The notes: generated by a model from the sequence alone, not told the origin. Positions 32,939 through 44,647 are shown, counted from the stretch's first letter. The stretch: DNA of 64,000 nucleotides from Dendrocalamus latiflorus (GCA_017311315.1 CM029632.1:12981014-13045013); one strand, 5' to 3'. Translations and numbers: made by a program.

Positions 32939-35900
32939 GTGCAAAATGACATCACCTTCATCGTCGCCGACGCAGAGGGAGTCAACTTTCCCCACCAGGA
33001 TCCCCTAGTGATCCAGGCCACCATCGCAGGCTACGATGTTAAGCGCATCCTGGTCGACGGGGGCAATTTCGTCGATATTGTATTCACGATTACCTTCGAC
33101 CAAATGGAAATTCCGCGAAGCAGGTTAGGCCCCCCCCAGGAATCCCGCTTCGGGGCTTTGGGACTCAACCATTGAAAACCCTGGGCCAAATATGGTTGCG
33201 GGTATCCTTCGGGCAAGGCGACAATGCAAGGAGTGAGGACGTCTCTTTCGATGTCGTCGACCTCCTGTAGCCGTATAACACCATCCTAGGACACCGGCCC
33301 TCAATGCCTTTAGGGCAGTCCTGCACCATAACTTCCTATGCATGAAACTCCCGGGCCCACAAGGCATCGTTACCATGTTCGGGGACCAAGACCTCGCCCG
33401 CCAGATAGAGCTTGGCACCCAGGGCCCGCATTGGAAGGTGCACGTGCTCACGAATACCCCTGGAGCAGGCACGCTTCTGCCCCGGGGTGGACACCCAAGC
33501 CTCGGCCGGATGGCGGAGTCAAGATAGCCCCCCCTGCATACTGCTGACCATCAGGTGTTCACCGGCGAGGGCCTTTCCCCAAAGGTCGAGCAGGACCTAC
33601 TCCGAGTGCTCTGGGACAACGCGGACATCTTCATGTGGTCACCGACTAACATAAAGGGTGTGGACCGTGCCATCATCGAGCACACTCTTGCGGTCCGCCC
33701 TGACGCCAAGCCAGTCAAGTAGAGACTCCAGCGCATGTCTCTTGAGCATCAGCAGGTGGCAAAGGCAGAGGTAGCAAAGCTGCTCCAGTCTAGGGTCATC
33801 CGCGAAGTTCAACACCTAGACTGGCTCGCCAATCTGGTGCTGGTGAAGAAGGCCAATGGTGCATGGCGCATGTGCATTGACTTCACCACCCTCAACAAGG
33901 CATGTCCAAAGGACAACTACCCGCTGCCTCGCATAGATCAGCTGATGGATGCCACGGTGGGATGCGAGCTCATGAGCTTCCTGGACACGCACCAAAGGCT
34001 CCGTTGCTATTGTACCTCTTCTCCACTCCAGCGGCGGCAGTGCAGTCCTCATTCTGGAGGAGTGCCCCCTTCAACGACCCGTGTATTTCATCTTTGAAGC
34101 CCTCCAGGGTGCCAAGATGTGGTACACTGAACTGGAGAAATTGGTCTACGCGCTTGTTATGGCCTCGAGGAAGCTTCGGCATTACTTCCTCGCTCACCCT
34201 ATCATAGTGCCTTCTTAATTTCCCTTGGCAAAGATGCTACATAACAAGGAGTCCACGGGTCATATCGGCAAGTGGGCGGCTAAGCTCGTGCCCTTTTCCT
34301 TGACGTACGCTCTGCGCACGGCCATAAAGTCTTAGGTCCTTGCGGACTTCCTTACCGAGTGGACCCCACCAGCTCAGCCGCACGCGCAGCTGCCAACAGA
34401 CCCAGTGTGGACCCTTCATACCGACGGAGCCTACGACGCTTCTGGTACCAAGGTGGGTGCAGTGGTCACTACATTGGAGGGACATCGCCTGCTGTACTTG
34501 GCACATCTTGGGTTCTCGGCGATGAACAACACGGCTGAGTACGAAGCGCTACTCTTCGGCGTCACCAAGCTTAAAGCCCAGGGCGCGCAAAGGGTCCTTT
34601 TCCACACCGACTCGCGTCTGGTCACAGGCCACATTGACAAATCCTACCAGTCCAAGGACCCCAATTTGGCCAAGTATCTAGCTACGGTGAGGGCGAAGGA
34701 ACGCCATTTCTTGGGCATCACAGTAAAGGCCATTCCGCGAGCAGACAATTAGTAGGCCAATGCCCTCACCAAGGTCGCTAGCCAGCAGATTCCCCTCCCC
34801 GCGGATGCATTCTATGAGGTCTTGCCCAAGACAGCCATCAAGCAAGACAACGTGATGCAGCCCTCGTTCATCAAATCGCCCAACAGGGCGACATAGCCGA
34901 GCCGGATGACCCCCTCGAGCTGCGACGTTTACAACACGGTGCCAGGTCTTTCTAGGTGCTGGACGGTGTCCTATACAAATGAGGAGTCTACGCTCTACTC
35001 CTGTGATGCCTTTCACACAACGAGGGAAAGCGCCTCCTCACCGAAATTCATGCAAGGCTTTGCAGCTCGCACATTGCTTAAAGGTCCCTCGTTAGCAAGG
35101 CGTTCAGGTAGGCTTCTACTGGCCAACGGTCATCGCGGATGCGCAGGACCTCATGCGCTGGTGCCAAGGATGCAAGTGGATGGGATGGGTCATCCACAGA
35201 CCTCCGAGCAACTTGCAGCCCATCCCACCAGTATGGTCGTTGGCGCGCTGGGGCATTGATGTCGTTGGACCACTCTCGTGTGCTCCAGGGGACCTACAAT
35301 TCATCGTAGTTGCCCTAGAATATTTCTCTAGGTGGCCTGAGGTGGTGGCACTGGCTAAGGTAACCTCCGCAGCCATGCAGCAGTTCCTCTAGCAGAACAT
35401 CATTTGTTGCTTCGGAGTCCCCTAGGAAATCACCGTCAACAACAGTCTGTAGTTTGACTCTGCGCCGCTTAAGGCGTTCTGCGACCGTATGGGCATTACG
35501 CTCTGATATGCCTCGGTTGGGCACCCACAGTCTAATGGAGTGGTCGAGCAGGCAAACGGCTCCATCTCTGCCGGAGTCAAGAAGCGCCTCATTGGACTCC
35601 CGAAGGGCAAGTGGCCGAACGAGCTTCCCAGTGTACTCTGGTCCCTTCACACCACGGTAACACGTCCGACGGGGTTCACGCCATTCAAACTCCTCTTCGG
35701 CGATGAGGCAGTCATGCCAGAAAAAATCAAGGCTAGTTTGAGGAGAGTTCTCACCCAGGCCCCGACAGAGGAGCATGTGTTGTCCCTGGACCTTCTCGAT
35801 AGCGACCGAGTTTGCGCCACAGAGCATGTCGTGAAGTACGCACGCCAGGCAGCGCACGCGTACAACCGCACATGTACTCACGAGAATTCTAGGCTGGAGA

Positions 35901-36124
35901 CCTTGTCCTCAAAATGGCGCTGCACGCGGCGACGGTGGGCAAGCTGGAATCCAAGTGGGAGGGCCCATACATCGTCACTGCGGCTTTGCAACATGGGGCG
36001 TATCGTCTCGCAACTTTGGAGGGACGGACTCTCCGCCACACGTGGAATGCAAACCGCCTATGGTGATATTACGCATGAAGGCGAAGGGACGCTCGGCATG
36101 CCGCTGGCACCCTACCTCCTGTAA
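32939..36124 (+). pseudogene. pol of the Tat element, broken
   Basis: Protease: 32939-33175 with VKRILVDGGNFVDIVF, keeping an active-site Asp. RT: 33735-33985 with NLVLVKKANGAWRMCIDF and NKACPKDNYPLPRIDQLMD; it stops at SFLDTHQ and the palm with the YxDD motif is deleted. RNase H: about 34080-34210 with YFIFEALQGAKMWYTELEKL. Additional RNase H: 34405-34752 with HTDGAYDASG, NTAEYEALLFG and FHTDSRLV, the best-preserved domain. Integrase: about 35100-36000 with WGIDVVGPLSCAPGDLQF; the second catalytic Asp region reads TVNNS in place of a TDNGT-like motif, and VGHPQSNGVVEQANG holds the Glu region. Several in-frame TAG stops interrupt integrase. Confidence 0.82.
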
Positions 36125-36189
36125 TAGCTTACCCGCGCAAACGGGCAGTCAATAAAGTGCACCGTTCATGAAGATTTGTCTTATTCCAA

Positions 36190-37065
36190 ATAACACACAT
36201 GGAAACAACCCTCTGCGTGCACTCTTCAGAGTATAAATAAGACACACGGAGACGATCCTCCGTGTGCATTCTTTGGAGTATAAATAAGACACGCGGAGGC
36301 GACCCTCCACGTGCACTCTTCGGAGTATAAATAAGACACGCAGAGATGACCCTCCGCGTTCACTCTTCAGAGTATAAACAAAACACGCGGAGGCGACCCT
36401 CCATGTGCACTCTTCGAAGTATAAATAAGACACACGAAGGTGACCCTCTGGGTACACTCTATGGAGTATAAAAAATCGCGCGATGGCCTCGCGCCTCGGC
36501 GTACTCTGCGGAGTATAAAGCACCGAGAACTTTAGCCGTCCTGGGCAACTCTACGGAGTATAAAAAAGTCATTGACGGCCTCACACCTCGATGTACTCCG
36601 CGGAGTATAAAGTACCGGGAACTTAGCCATCCCGGGCAACTCTATAGAGTATAAAAAAATCGTGTGACGGCCTCGCACCTCAGTGTACTTCATGGAGTAT
36701 AAAGCGCCAGAAACTTTAGCCATCCCGGGCAACTCTATGGAATATAAAAAATTCACGCGATGGCCTCGCGCCTTGGCGTACTCTGCGGAGTATAAAGCAC
36801 TAGGAACTTTAGCCGTACTGAGCAACTCTACGCTGCATAAAAAATTGCGCGACGGTCTCGCGCCTTGGCGTACTCTGTGGAGTATAAAGCACTTTGAACT
36901 TAGCTGTCCCGGGCAACTCTACGGAGTATAAAAAAATCACGCGACAGCCTCACGCCTCGGTGTACTCCATGGAGTATAAAGCGCTGGGAACTTTAGCCAT
37001 ACCGGGCAACTCTACGGAGTATAAAACAAAATCGCGCAACGGCCTCACGCCTCGGTGTACTCCAC
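36190..37065 (+). repeat. satellite-like array of ~46-bp monomers behind Tat pol
   Basis: The motif GGAGTATAAA recurs about 18 times at steps of 45-48 bp, for example 36231, 36278, 36325, 36372, 36419, 36466, 36513, 36558, 36605 and 36649. The first six monomers are single 47-bp units with an inverted repeat of the type CACGCGGAGG/CCTCCGCGTG. From 36466 on, alternate monomers differ and the array becomes about six dimers of 91-93 bp (TATAAAGC... and TATAAAAAA... types). Each motif is preceded by a palindrome ACTC-N4-GAGT. Confidence 0.88.
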
Positions 37066-37640
37066 TGTCGCCACTTCGAATGGTAAAGGACGGAGCGCTT
37101 ACATGTCTACTTCGCCTAGCCGCCAGCTCCACTGTCGCCACTTCAAATGGTAAGGGACAGAGCACTTGCGCATCTACTTCGCCTAGACGCCAGCTCCGCT
37201 ACCGCCACTTCAAAGGGTAAGGCACAGAGCGCTCATGCATCTACTTCGCCTAGAAGCCAGCTCCGCTGCCGCCACTTCGAATGGTAATGGACGGAACGCT
37301 CATGCGTCTACTTTGCCTAGCTGCCAGCTCCGCTGTCGCCACTTCAAATGGTAAGGGACGGAGCGCTCACATGTCTACTTCACCTAACCGCCAGCTCCAC
37401 TGCCACCACTTCAAAAGGTAAGAGACAGAGCACTCCCGCGTCTACTTTGCCTAGCCGCCAGCTCCACTACCGCCACTTCGAAGGGTAAGGGATGGAGTGC
37501 TCGCGTGTCTACTTCATCTAGCCGCTAGCTCTGCTGCCGCCACTTCGAAGGGTAAGGGACAGAGCGCTAGCGTGCCTACTTTGTCTAGCCGCCAACTCCA
37601 CCACCGCCTCTTCGAAGGGTCATGAACGGAGAGCGTGTGC
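37065..37640 (+). repeat. 67-bp tandem array in the Tat element
   Basis: CCACTTC recurs at 37071, 37138, 37205, 37272, 37339, 37406, 37473 and 37540, each step exactly 67 bp, with a last diverged copy near 37607. The unit reads roughly GTCTACTTCGCCTAGCCGCC, then CAGCTCC and GGTAAGGGACGGAGCGCTC. Confidence 0.9.
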
Positions 37641-37999
37641 CTACTACCGCAAAATGACTTCACACATATTGCACGCTACGTGCTGGAGGACAAAGCCTAC
37701 GATACTCACTTTGCACCCGAAGTCCTAGTTATCAATCATCTTCCTGAGCCCTCCCCGCCACGACAAGTGTTATCGAAGTGAGCATAATCACAAAAGGGAG
37801 ACGAAGGCATGTGTTTGCCTTGGGTAATGCTTCCATTAAATGTGCGAGGAGTAGCGTTTACAAGTACATTCATTCGGGCTTGGTCAAAACCGCTACTCGC
37901 TCGACTCCTCTTCTACTTTAATGTATTCTCGTCTTGAAGTATCCCCCGTCGAACACCACATTTCCTAGAAATGCAGGGAATCCTCCGCCCAGCACCAAT

Positions 38000-40900
38000 G
38001 TTGAAGGCGTCGTCGGACCATAAGGTCCGAAACTAGCAAGTGGCCCCTATCAAGCACCTGCTCGTCAAAGGTACAAAAATATGAGAAGAACCTCGAAATT
38101 TTTATTACATTGCCAAAAAGGGCGGAGGCATGAAGCGCTGTTTTACAAAACATCGACATGGGGTACATAAAACGGGCTACATGGGCGGGCGTGGAGCTTT
38201 GACATCACACCTACGAGTCGACACCATGTTCGGAGCCAGTGGCGCCACCTTCGTCACACTGCGGGACTTCGTCTAGCCAGGTCCTGAAGTCGATGCCGCC
38301 TTGCAGGCTTCACCTCATGGTTACCTTCGCTGCAGCCTTGCCGATGTAGTCCCAGATTTGCTGGTGGAACGCTTGTACGAAGCACCGGACCACGTGCACC
38401 GCCTCGGACATAACCCCACTTCTGGCAAGCAGCTCCAGCTGCAGGGTAGCCAGCTCCCCAACGTGCAAGCAGCCCCGGTGGTGGAGAAGGCTGAGGACGA
38501 TCCGAGTCATCACCAGTGAATAATGGTTGCTAAAGGAGCACACAACACTTAGTGCGAGGGCAGACGCCTCCCCAACCCTCCGGAGGGTCCTCGACGGATC
38601 CCCGGGCCCAAATGTGCAAGGTGGCACCACGACAAAAGAGATCAGTGAGTGTGTTCTCTAAAGCCTCCATCGAGCTCCACACCGCCACCGAAGCGTCGCC
38701 CAGCGCCCGGTCCTTCTCCCCGATCACAACAACCAGCCAGGCCTTCTCTTCTTCGAGAGAGGCGATCTGCTGTAGCAAGCCCTAGCGCTCTTCGGAGGCC
38801 AGGTGTTGGGTCCGCTCCTCCAGAGCCTGCGCGTCCGAGATCACCTTCGCACCCTCTGTCTCAAGGAAGCGGATGCGCTCATCCTTAGAGGCACATGCGA
38901 CACGGGCTTCTTCCGCGGACTACCGCGCGGCAGCGGCCTCTAGCTCCGCCGCATGGAGTCAGTCCTCTAGACCACCCCGTTCACGAGCCCGGGCTACCTA
39001 CAAAGTGTGCACAAGGGCAAGGGCCTGTACAACGCAATAGTTAGCAACATAGCTATGAAGGTGGGCGCGATCGAAGAGTGGGTTACCTTTATCTCCACAG
39101 CTTCCAAAATGCTCTCTAGGAGCTTCGGCCCGCACGATGACAGTGTTCGTCGGTCTAGGCCAGCGTCCGCGTAGTTTGTGGCCCCTTGCAAGGTTCACAG
39201 CGCCTCCGGTCGAGGGATAAAGTCCGCCACTGTCAAGCATTGGGCCTCCATTCCAACGGCTTCAGCGGGGGTGGACATCGAGGACACATCCAGGGCAGGT
39301 ACGCCCGACCCCCTGCGACCACTCCCATCGCTGGAGCCTTATGCGCGTCCCGAAGATCACGTGCCCGCTGATGTCGATGATGATTTCAGCGAGCAAATCG
39401 GGGAAGTCCCGCGAAGTCGCGAGAACAAAACGAGTTGTTTTTACCTGCATCATGGAGCGGTGAAGGTTAGTGCGAAGCCACGCCTACGTCCGTGCGAGCA
39501 ACCACGGGGGCATCGCCACCATCCCACGCGGCGAACTCTGCTTCGGGCCCCGTGGCTTCTGCCTCAGAGTCCAACTCCGACAGCACCGTCACCACCATGT
39601 GGAACCCTTCGCTCGCTGCCACAGGCAAAGTTGTGCGGGCATGTTTCACGCTCGGCTCCTCAGAGGGTACCTCGTCGGCCCCCACAGCTGGCATAGGTGA
39701 CGATGCCTCGCATTCGTCGACGTCAGTGTTGGGTCCACAGTGCACACCGCCCACATCGCCCTTTGCCTCCACCTCCAGGTCGGAGTTCGCATGCTCCACC
39801 AGGTCGGAGCCAGTAACCGTCGTGGCCTCAGCCCCGGCGGGTCCTTCAGGAAGCGTGGCCGCCGAGCTTGGACGGGCAGCAGGCGACCGAGCCCTTCGGC
39901 GAGGGGGCAAGGCCTCCCCCTTGTTGTCGCCATCCCGAGGGTGACCCTGGCCAATGGTTGGCACGGGACGCTCCGGCACAGAGATGCCGAGAGCTTTGCA
40001 AATGTAGTTTATCTGCCCCACATTCGCCGTCACCGACTCCCGAAGGCTATGCTCCTTAGCCACATACAGCCCAAGGAACATGGTCGCAGCGCGCTCCGCG
40101 TCCTCATGGAGGAGCTCTGCGAATAAGAAGGGTTAAAACTGCAACTGATAGCGATCACTTCATGCACAGCAAGGGTGAGTGAAGACTTACTGGGGTCAGT
40201 GGGCTTCGACAGCGAAGCCACCGTCTGGCGGATGCCGTCGTTGCTGGCAGGGCCGGGTTGCATGCTCCACTGGCGGGCCAATGGAGCCAACCCGAACATC
40301 AGGAACTCCTCCGTGAGGCCCCGCATGTTGAACCGGAGGGCAACCCCCACCAGCCTCCATGTCCGATATTCGTCGTCACGGTCCAGAGTCACTGAAGGTG
40401 AAGTGTTGAACTCCATCGGATGGCCCGTCCACTTCAGGCTGCTACCGTCCTCCGTGCGATGGTAGAACCACCTCCGCATCCAGTTTGACTCCCACTTCGC
40501 CCGGGTTGCATTCACCAGGAATAGCTTTGTGCACGACGGACGAAGTATGAAGTTGACGCTTTCGAAGTTCGAATACCCCCCATCTAGCTTCTTTGGTTGG
40601 CAGTGTGCGTCATGAAGGAACACGAACATGGTGGCGCTAGGCCACACCGTCTACGTCTACAACGCCCAGCAGTAGACAACCAGGCGGACAAGCGTGTTTG
40701 GAGTGAGGTGCGGTAGCTCCAACCCGTACATTCAAAGCACTTCACCAACGAACAGCGCGGACGAGAATCGGAGTCTAGCTTCCATGTACACGACGAAGAC
40801 CACCGCCTCCGACTCCGTAGGATGTGGCTCCATCTTGTTGGCAGAGGGAAGACGAGCCGCGCTGCAGTCCAAAAGCATTCCCTCGCACAGAAGAGACCGA

Positions 40901-41118
40901 ATGGTTTCCTCTGTCACCAAGCTCTGCCCCAGCACGTTTGAGCAGACGCCAATAAGTTTCCTCACCGTACTCCATCGCTTGTTCGCCAGTGATGGGTCGC
41001 GGTCCACCAACTCGTACTCTATCTCTATCGCCGATGAGCTATGCCAGCTGGAGGAGCCACCGCAGCTCGACGACGCGACACCGCTCGATCGGCGGGAACG
41101 GTCGTCACCATAGGCCAT
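38000..41118 (-). pseudogene. antisense coding-like region of the Tat element
   Basis: On the strand opposite to gag-pol, consecutive frames run from Met at 41118: 40732-41118 (start MAYGDDRSRRSSG, then ELVDRDPSLANKRWSTVRKL), 40030-40647 (SVNFILRPSCTKLFLVNATR, then RTWRLVGVALRFNMRGLTEE) and 39467-40081 (ISVPERPVPTIGQGHP, acidic, Ala/Glu-rich). Weaker pieces follow at 38310-38778. They are separated by frameshifts and TAG stops. Additional ORFs in antisense orientation between pol and the 3' LTR are known for Tat-lineage elements of grasses; their function is not established. Splicing between pieces is possible but not demonstrable. Confidence 0.65.
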
Positions 41119-41705
41119 CTCAGCTACAGTTTCTCAGACAACGGCGAGTGGCACATAACGACGGGCTCCCAGGTCAACCTCTCACGTCAGCGATGCGTGC
41201 ACGAGAGCAATGGGCCAGAAGCGATGTTCTGGTGGATAATCAAGCATGAAGGACAACGACGCGATGACGACTGTAGTTTTAAAGCCCGTTCGGCTACCCC
41301 ACAATCGGGAAGCCCAACCGGCGAAAACTGACACCGCACGACCCACCAATCAAACGCCCACACGTGTCCCGTGACGCTTCGCGCGGCCACACGACCGCAT
41401 TCAGACTCCACCTGACACCGCACGACCCACCAACCAAGAGCCCACATGTGATCAAACTGCAGACACCGCACGACGGCTCGCACGACCGCGGTCATACTGC
41501 GCCTACCAATGCACGGTGCGCCAGTAACATTCCGCCATGTGTACCATTACGGGGGAGGGACGTTACGACTTCAAGCGGGGCATGAGATGAGTTCGGCCCG
41601 TACGGCTCATCGCCGAAGGCATCACAGGCCACAAGGACGGAGGGGGCCAAAGGGCTCGGCAATATGGTTTCGACCCATGGGAAGCCCTCTACCATGAGAG
41701 GCTCG

Positions 41706-41948
41706 TGTAGCATGGATGGCCCCCACCTAAGCCCAACCAGTCTGTCAATGAATTGTAAGGCCTAATATAACATTTGTAATGATGTGTATACCCTTATGGG
41801 AGCTGCGCAACTATAAGGGTAAAGTTGTAATTACACTCTATGGAAATATATACATGCCCTGCGTATGGAAAGGGGGGCAAGTATATTGTCCATTCATCTC
41901 AACCACTCTACTACTTTTCTACTATATTGTTTAGTCAGTTACACAACA
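41706..41948 (+). repeat. 3' LTR of the Tat element
   Basis: 243 bp, TGTAGCATGG to CACAACA; pairs with 30864-31105. Confidence 0.88.
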
Positions 41949-41953
41949 GTGGG

Positions 41954-42221
41954 CATACTCTGAGGGTCTTCCCTGCTATGTGTCATTTTCACTGCAAAAC
42001 TTTAATTGTATTTGGCCTCTCCGGCCTATGATGTAAGACCTTAGCCATTTGGTCTGTTTATGATTCGTTACTACTTTATTTATGCGTATGTATGGATATG
42101 ATATTCGCCATTGTTGTACTATATGAGTTAACTACTGATCTAGAGACTAGCTCAAAATACGCAGAAGTTTGGATTGCTAAATACGGTTGCTACGGACGGT
42201 GTTGATGGCGGGTCAGGACAT
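41954..42221 (+). mobile_element. LTR relic, right part
   Basis: Continues the LTR interrupted by the Tat element. It ends GGCGGGTCAGGACA, the usual 3' end of one group of grass gypsy LTRs. Confidence 0.45.
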
Positions 42222-43046
42222 AGTTCTGCAATTCTTCAGTTCCTCACTGTTGGCTGGCACAATTCTTTTCCTTCTCTGGTTTTTCAAAGGCATGTGTTTG
42301 ACATTTGAGTATGAAGATAAACAATTAATTCTTGGTGCATTCATGTATTCAATTATTCATCATGTGGGTTTTTATTCTTCAGCTCATCGCGAGGTTCACC
42401 AATCTGAATTTCAAGCTAACCTTGTGAGACTATTATTTGCAGAATGTATGGCAACGCAGGAACTTCTATTCGATGATAGATTAGTTAGCATGGTCCACTG
42501 TTCATGCATCTCTCTTTTCACCCTTCGATTTCTTTTTAGCAATTGATGCATTATTTTTTTTTCATCCCTGATACTGCGTCCAATTCTTGAACTACTAAAA
42601 GCATAATCTGTACTCTTTTGGTTCAAACAGCGTAGTCAGCTATTCTCGGGCTTATTTAGAACATAGGGATTTCACATGAATTTTACAGAGCAATTATGCC
42701 AGAGTTTCCAACTTGGACAATGAAGATAAATTTCAGATAATTTATTAATCTGACATATCCTTCACGTGGAATGTTGGACGAACGAACTGACCAAACTAAA
42801 CATCATAGAGTTCCAACCAAAAAATTAAACAAGTACCGTCTATATTTGCCAAAGCGTCGCGATCAATTAAATTCCACCAAGCAACTCCAGTATTTGTCCA
42901 CATCATTGATGTGTACTTCTTGGACGTTTGGTTATCGCGCATGTTTGAGACGTAGGCCATTGATCGATGACGACAGCTGACGACGTAGTTTAGCCAGCTT
43001 ATCACCTTTCATTCCGATTAGCTAGATCATTTGCAACCTAAGAGAA
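42222..43046. other. unassigned intergenic sequence
   Basis: A plus-strand frame at 42187-42546 includes a hydrophobic stretch (SSLLAGTILFLLWFF), but it begins inside the LTR end and has no recognised domain or splice context. Nothing else is seen. Confidence 0.3.
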
Positions 43047-43048
43047 TC

Positions 43049-43122
43049 TCCCAATGGTGTAGTGGTAGGTGTAGTGTGGTGCGAACACACACCAGGATTT
43101 GATTCTCGCCTCCTCCTTTAGT
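43049..43122 (+). other. tRNA-like segment, possible SINE remnant
   Basis: TGGTGTAGTGGTAGGTG resembles a polymerase III A box, and GGATTTGATTCTC about 40 bp later a CpG-decayed B box (GGTTCGANTCC). No cloverleaf can be folded with confidence. Confidence 0.35.
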
Positions 43123-43493
43123 GAAATGGCAGAACTTATATCCTTCATTTCAAAGATAATAATAAGAAAGTACATTTGCAATCCGTGTTTTAACCACAGT
43201 TCATTTTTTTCAGATTAAGGGCCGCCCCAAAGAGGTTAACCTTTTAAGTTCTAATTTTGGCTGTTGGTTTTTAGCTAAAATTGCATTATAGTGGCTCTTA
43301 ATTTTTTCTAAGCCATTCAATTAAAAAATTAAAAAATAGAAAAAATATTATATCATTACGGACAATGCAAATGAATAAGGAGAAAAGAAAAAAATCAAAA
43401 CTATCCAAAATAAATCAAAATTTAAAGTTGACGTGTTCTAAATAACTTCTGAGTTAAATAAGTTAAAAGCAAGAAAAAAATAAGAAGCTGAAG

Positions 43494-43637
43494 CAAAGGA
43501 CACCATGGAATTGAGGGCCATGGTCTCAGACCCTGTTCGCTTGATTTCATGCATCCCAACCAAAGCGAAGGACACCATGGAATTGAAGGCCATGGTCTGA
43601 GACTCTGTTCGCTTGATTCCATGCGTCCCAACCAAAA
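43494..43637. repeat. 72-bp tandem duplication
   Basis: GGACACCATGGAATTGA occurs at 43498 and 43570, with the whole intervening 72 bp repeated at about 92% identity. Confidence 0.85.
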
Positions 43638-43795
43638 TGGATAATCGGTTGATGTACTTGATTTGGCACCAGGAATAGTACGAAGAACCACGAGTTGAAA
43701 GTGTGAAGACCTGGTCAGTCGCACCCTTTTCCTGCCCAGTTTGGACGTGTGTTAGCCCGTGCTTCCGTGCCATTTCAGAAATCTCCCCGGTTCAC

Positions 43796-43866
43796 ATCTC
43801 CAAAGCGCGTCGGTAGCAACAGTGATAAGGAAGACGTCAGAGGTTTGAATCCTCGGCTCTTCAGGA
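43796..43866 (+). other. tRNA-like segment with B-box match
   Basis: GAGGTTTGAATCCTC is a stem-loop of the T-arm type with a B-box-like loop, and CGCGTCGGTAGCAAC upstream is a weak A-box match. It may be a SINE or decayed tRNA copy. Confidence 0.3.
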
Positions 43867-44456
43867 GAGTAGATGTGACATTCTGAATCTTCCTCCCAGA
43901 TAATGAGTGTTTCATGATTTTTGCAATGTTTGAGGTTTGCTGTTCCGTCCGTTCTTTTTTTTCGGTCATCGAGACAAAAACTTAATTAATGTTTATGACT
44001 ATGCTGTATAAATTGTTAGAAATTAGACTCATATGGTGAACCTCATTTTCTATAATTCTAAAATATACATAGTTTAATACCATATTACCTAGCCAATTGG
44101 AGGGAAGTCAATTTATAAGATAGAGTCTTTTTCACTCCTTAAAACATGTGACATATAGATGAAGATTACATGAGGACTTTGTCTAAACACACACGTGAGC
44201 ACATATTTGCGTATTTTTGTGTGAAAAATCACGTAATTTGACGTGGTGCGCCACTTGAAAGGTCAAATCTACCTTATTTTTGCTGAACCATGCATTTGTG
44301 TTTGTGTGTTTGAATGAGATTCAAATGTTTGAATTTGAGACTTTAGTGTTGATGATAAGTAGTTACCAGTGGGCAAATAACTGGTTAATTGCATCAGTTA
44401 CCAGTAGGTAAATGACTGGTCAAACACATCGGTTCATAGTCTGCACACACATATAT
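43867..44456. other. AT-rich intergenic sequence, nothing recognised
   Basis: No coding frame or element border is visible. GTTACCAGTRGGYAAATRACTGGT occurs twice in part (44363 and 44396). Confidence 0.3.
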
Positions 44457-44584
44457 ATGTGTGTGTATGTATGTATGTATGTATGTATGTATGTATGTAT
44501 GTATGTATGTATGTATGTATGTATGTATGTATGTATGTATGTATGTATGTATGTATGTATGTATGTATGTATGTATGTATGTAT
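44457..44584. repeat. (GTAT)n microsatellite
   Basis: About 31 tandem TATG units without interruption, opened by a short TATG/TGTG tract. Confidence 0.97.
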
Positions 44585-44647
44585 GGAAATGTCCAGAGTA
44601 GAGGAACCTAACCATTGCCTCCTCCATTTTTTCCTTCATCCTGCATG

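Larger units (their letters stand above)
30864..41948 (+). mobile_element. Tat-lineage Ty3/gypsy retrotransposon (11.1 kb), decayed
   Basis: LTRs 30864-31105 and 41706-41948 are flanked by the exact duplication GTGGG (30859-30863 and 41949-41953). The primer-binding site TTGGCGCTGTCTGTGGGGA follows the 5' LTR. Gag, protease, RT, RNase H, an additional archaeal-type RNase H and integrase follow in the order typical for the Tat lineage. Behind pol lie two tandem-repeat arrays and an antisense coding-like region, also features known from Tat elements. The LTRs differ at about 24 of 242 positions by hand count, mostly transitions, so the insertion is old. Many stops interrupt all frames. It inserted into an older LTR. 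Confidence 0.9.

Noticed and set aside
28160..42226. TAGTT|TGTCTC at 28160 and GGACA|TAGTT at 42222 as borders of one giant LTR element
   Set aside because: A 5-bp match plus TG is expected by chance in 14 kb, and the stretch includes unrelated gag-like minus-strand frames.
42187..42546. Plus-strand frame with a hydrophobic stretch as a membrane protein gene
   Set aside because: It begins inside an LTR end, has no recognised domain, and no splice sites or promoter support it.
43049..43122. A functional tRNA gene
   Set aside because: The B box is degenerate and no acceptor or anticodon stem can be paired; kept only as a tRNA-like segment.
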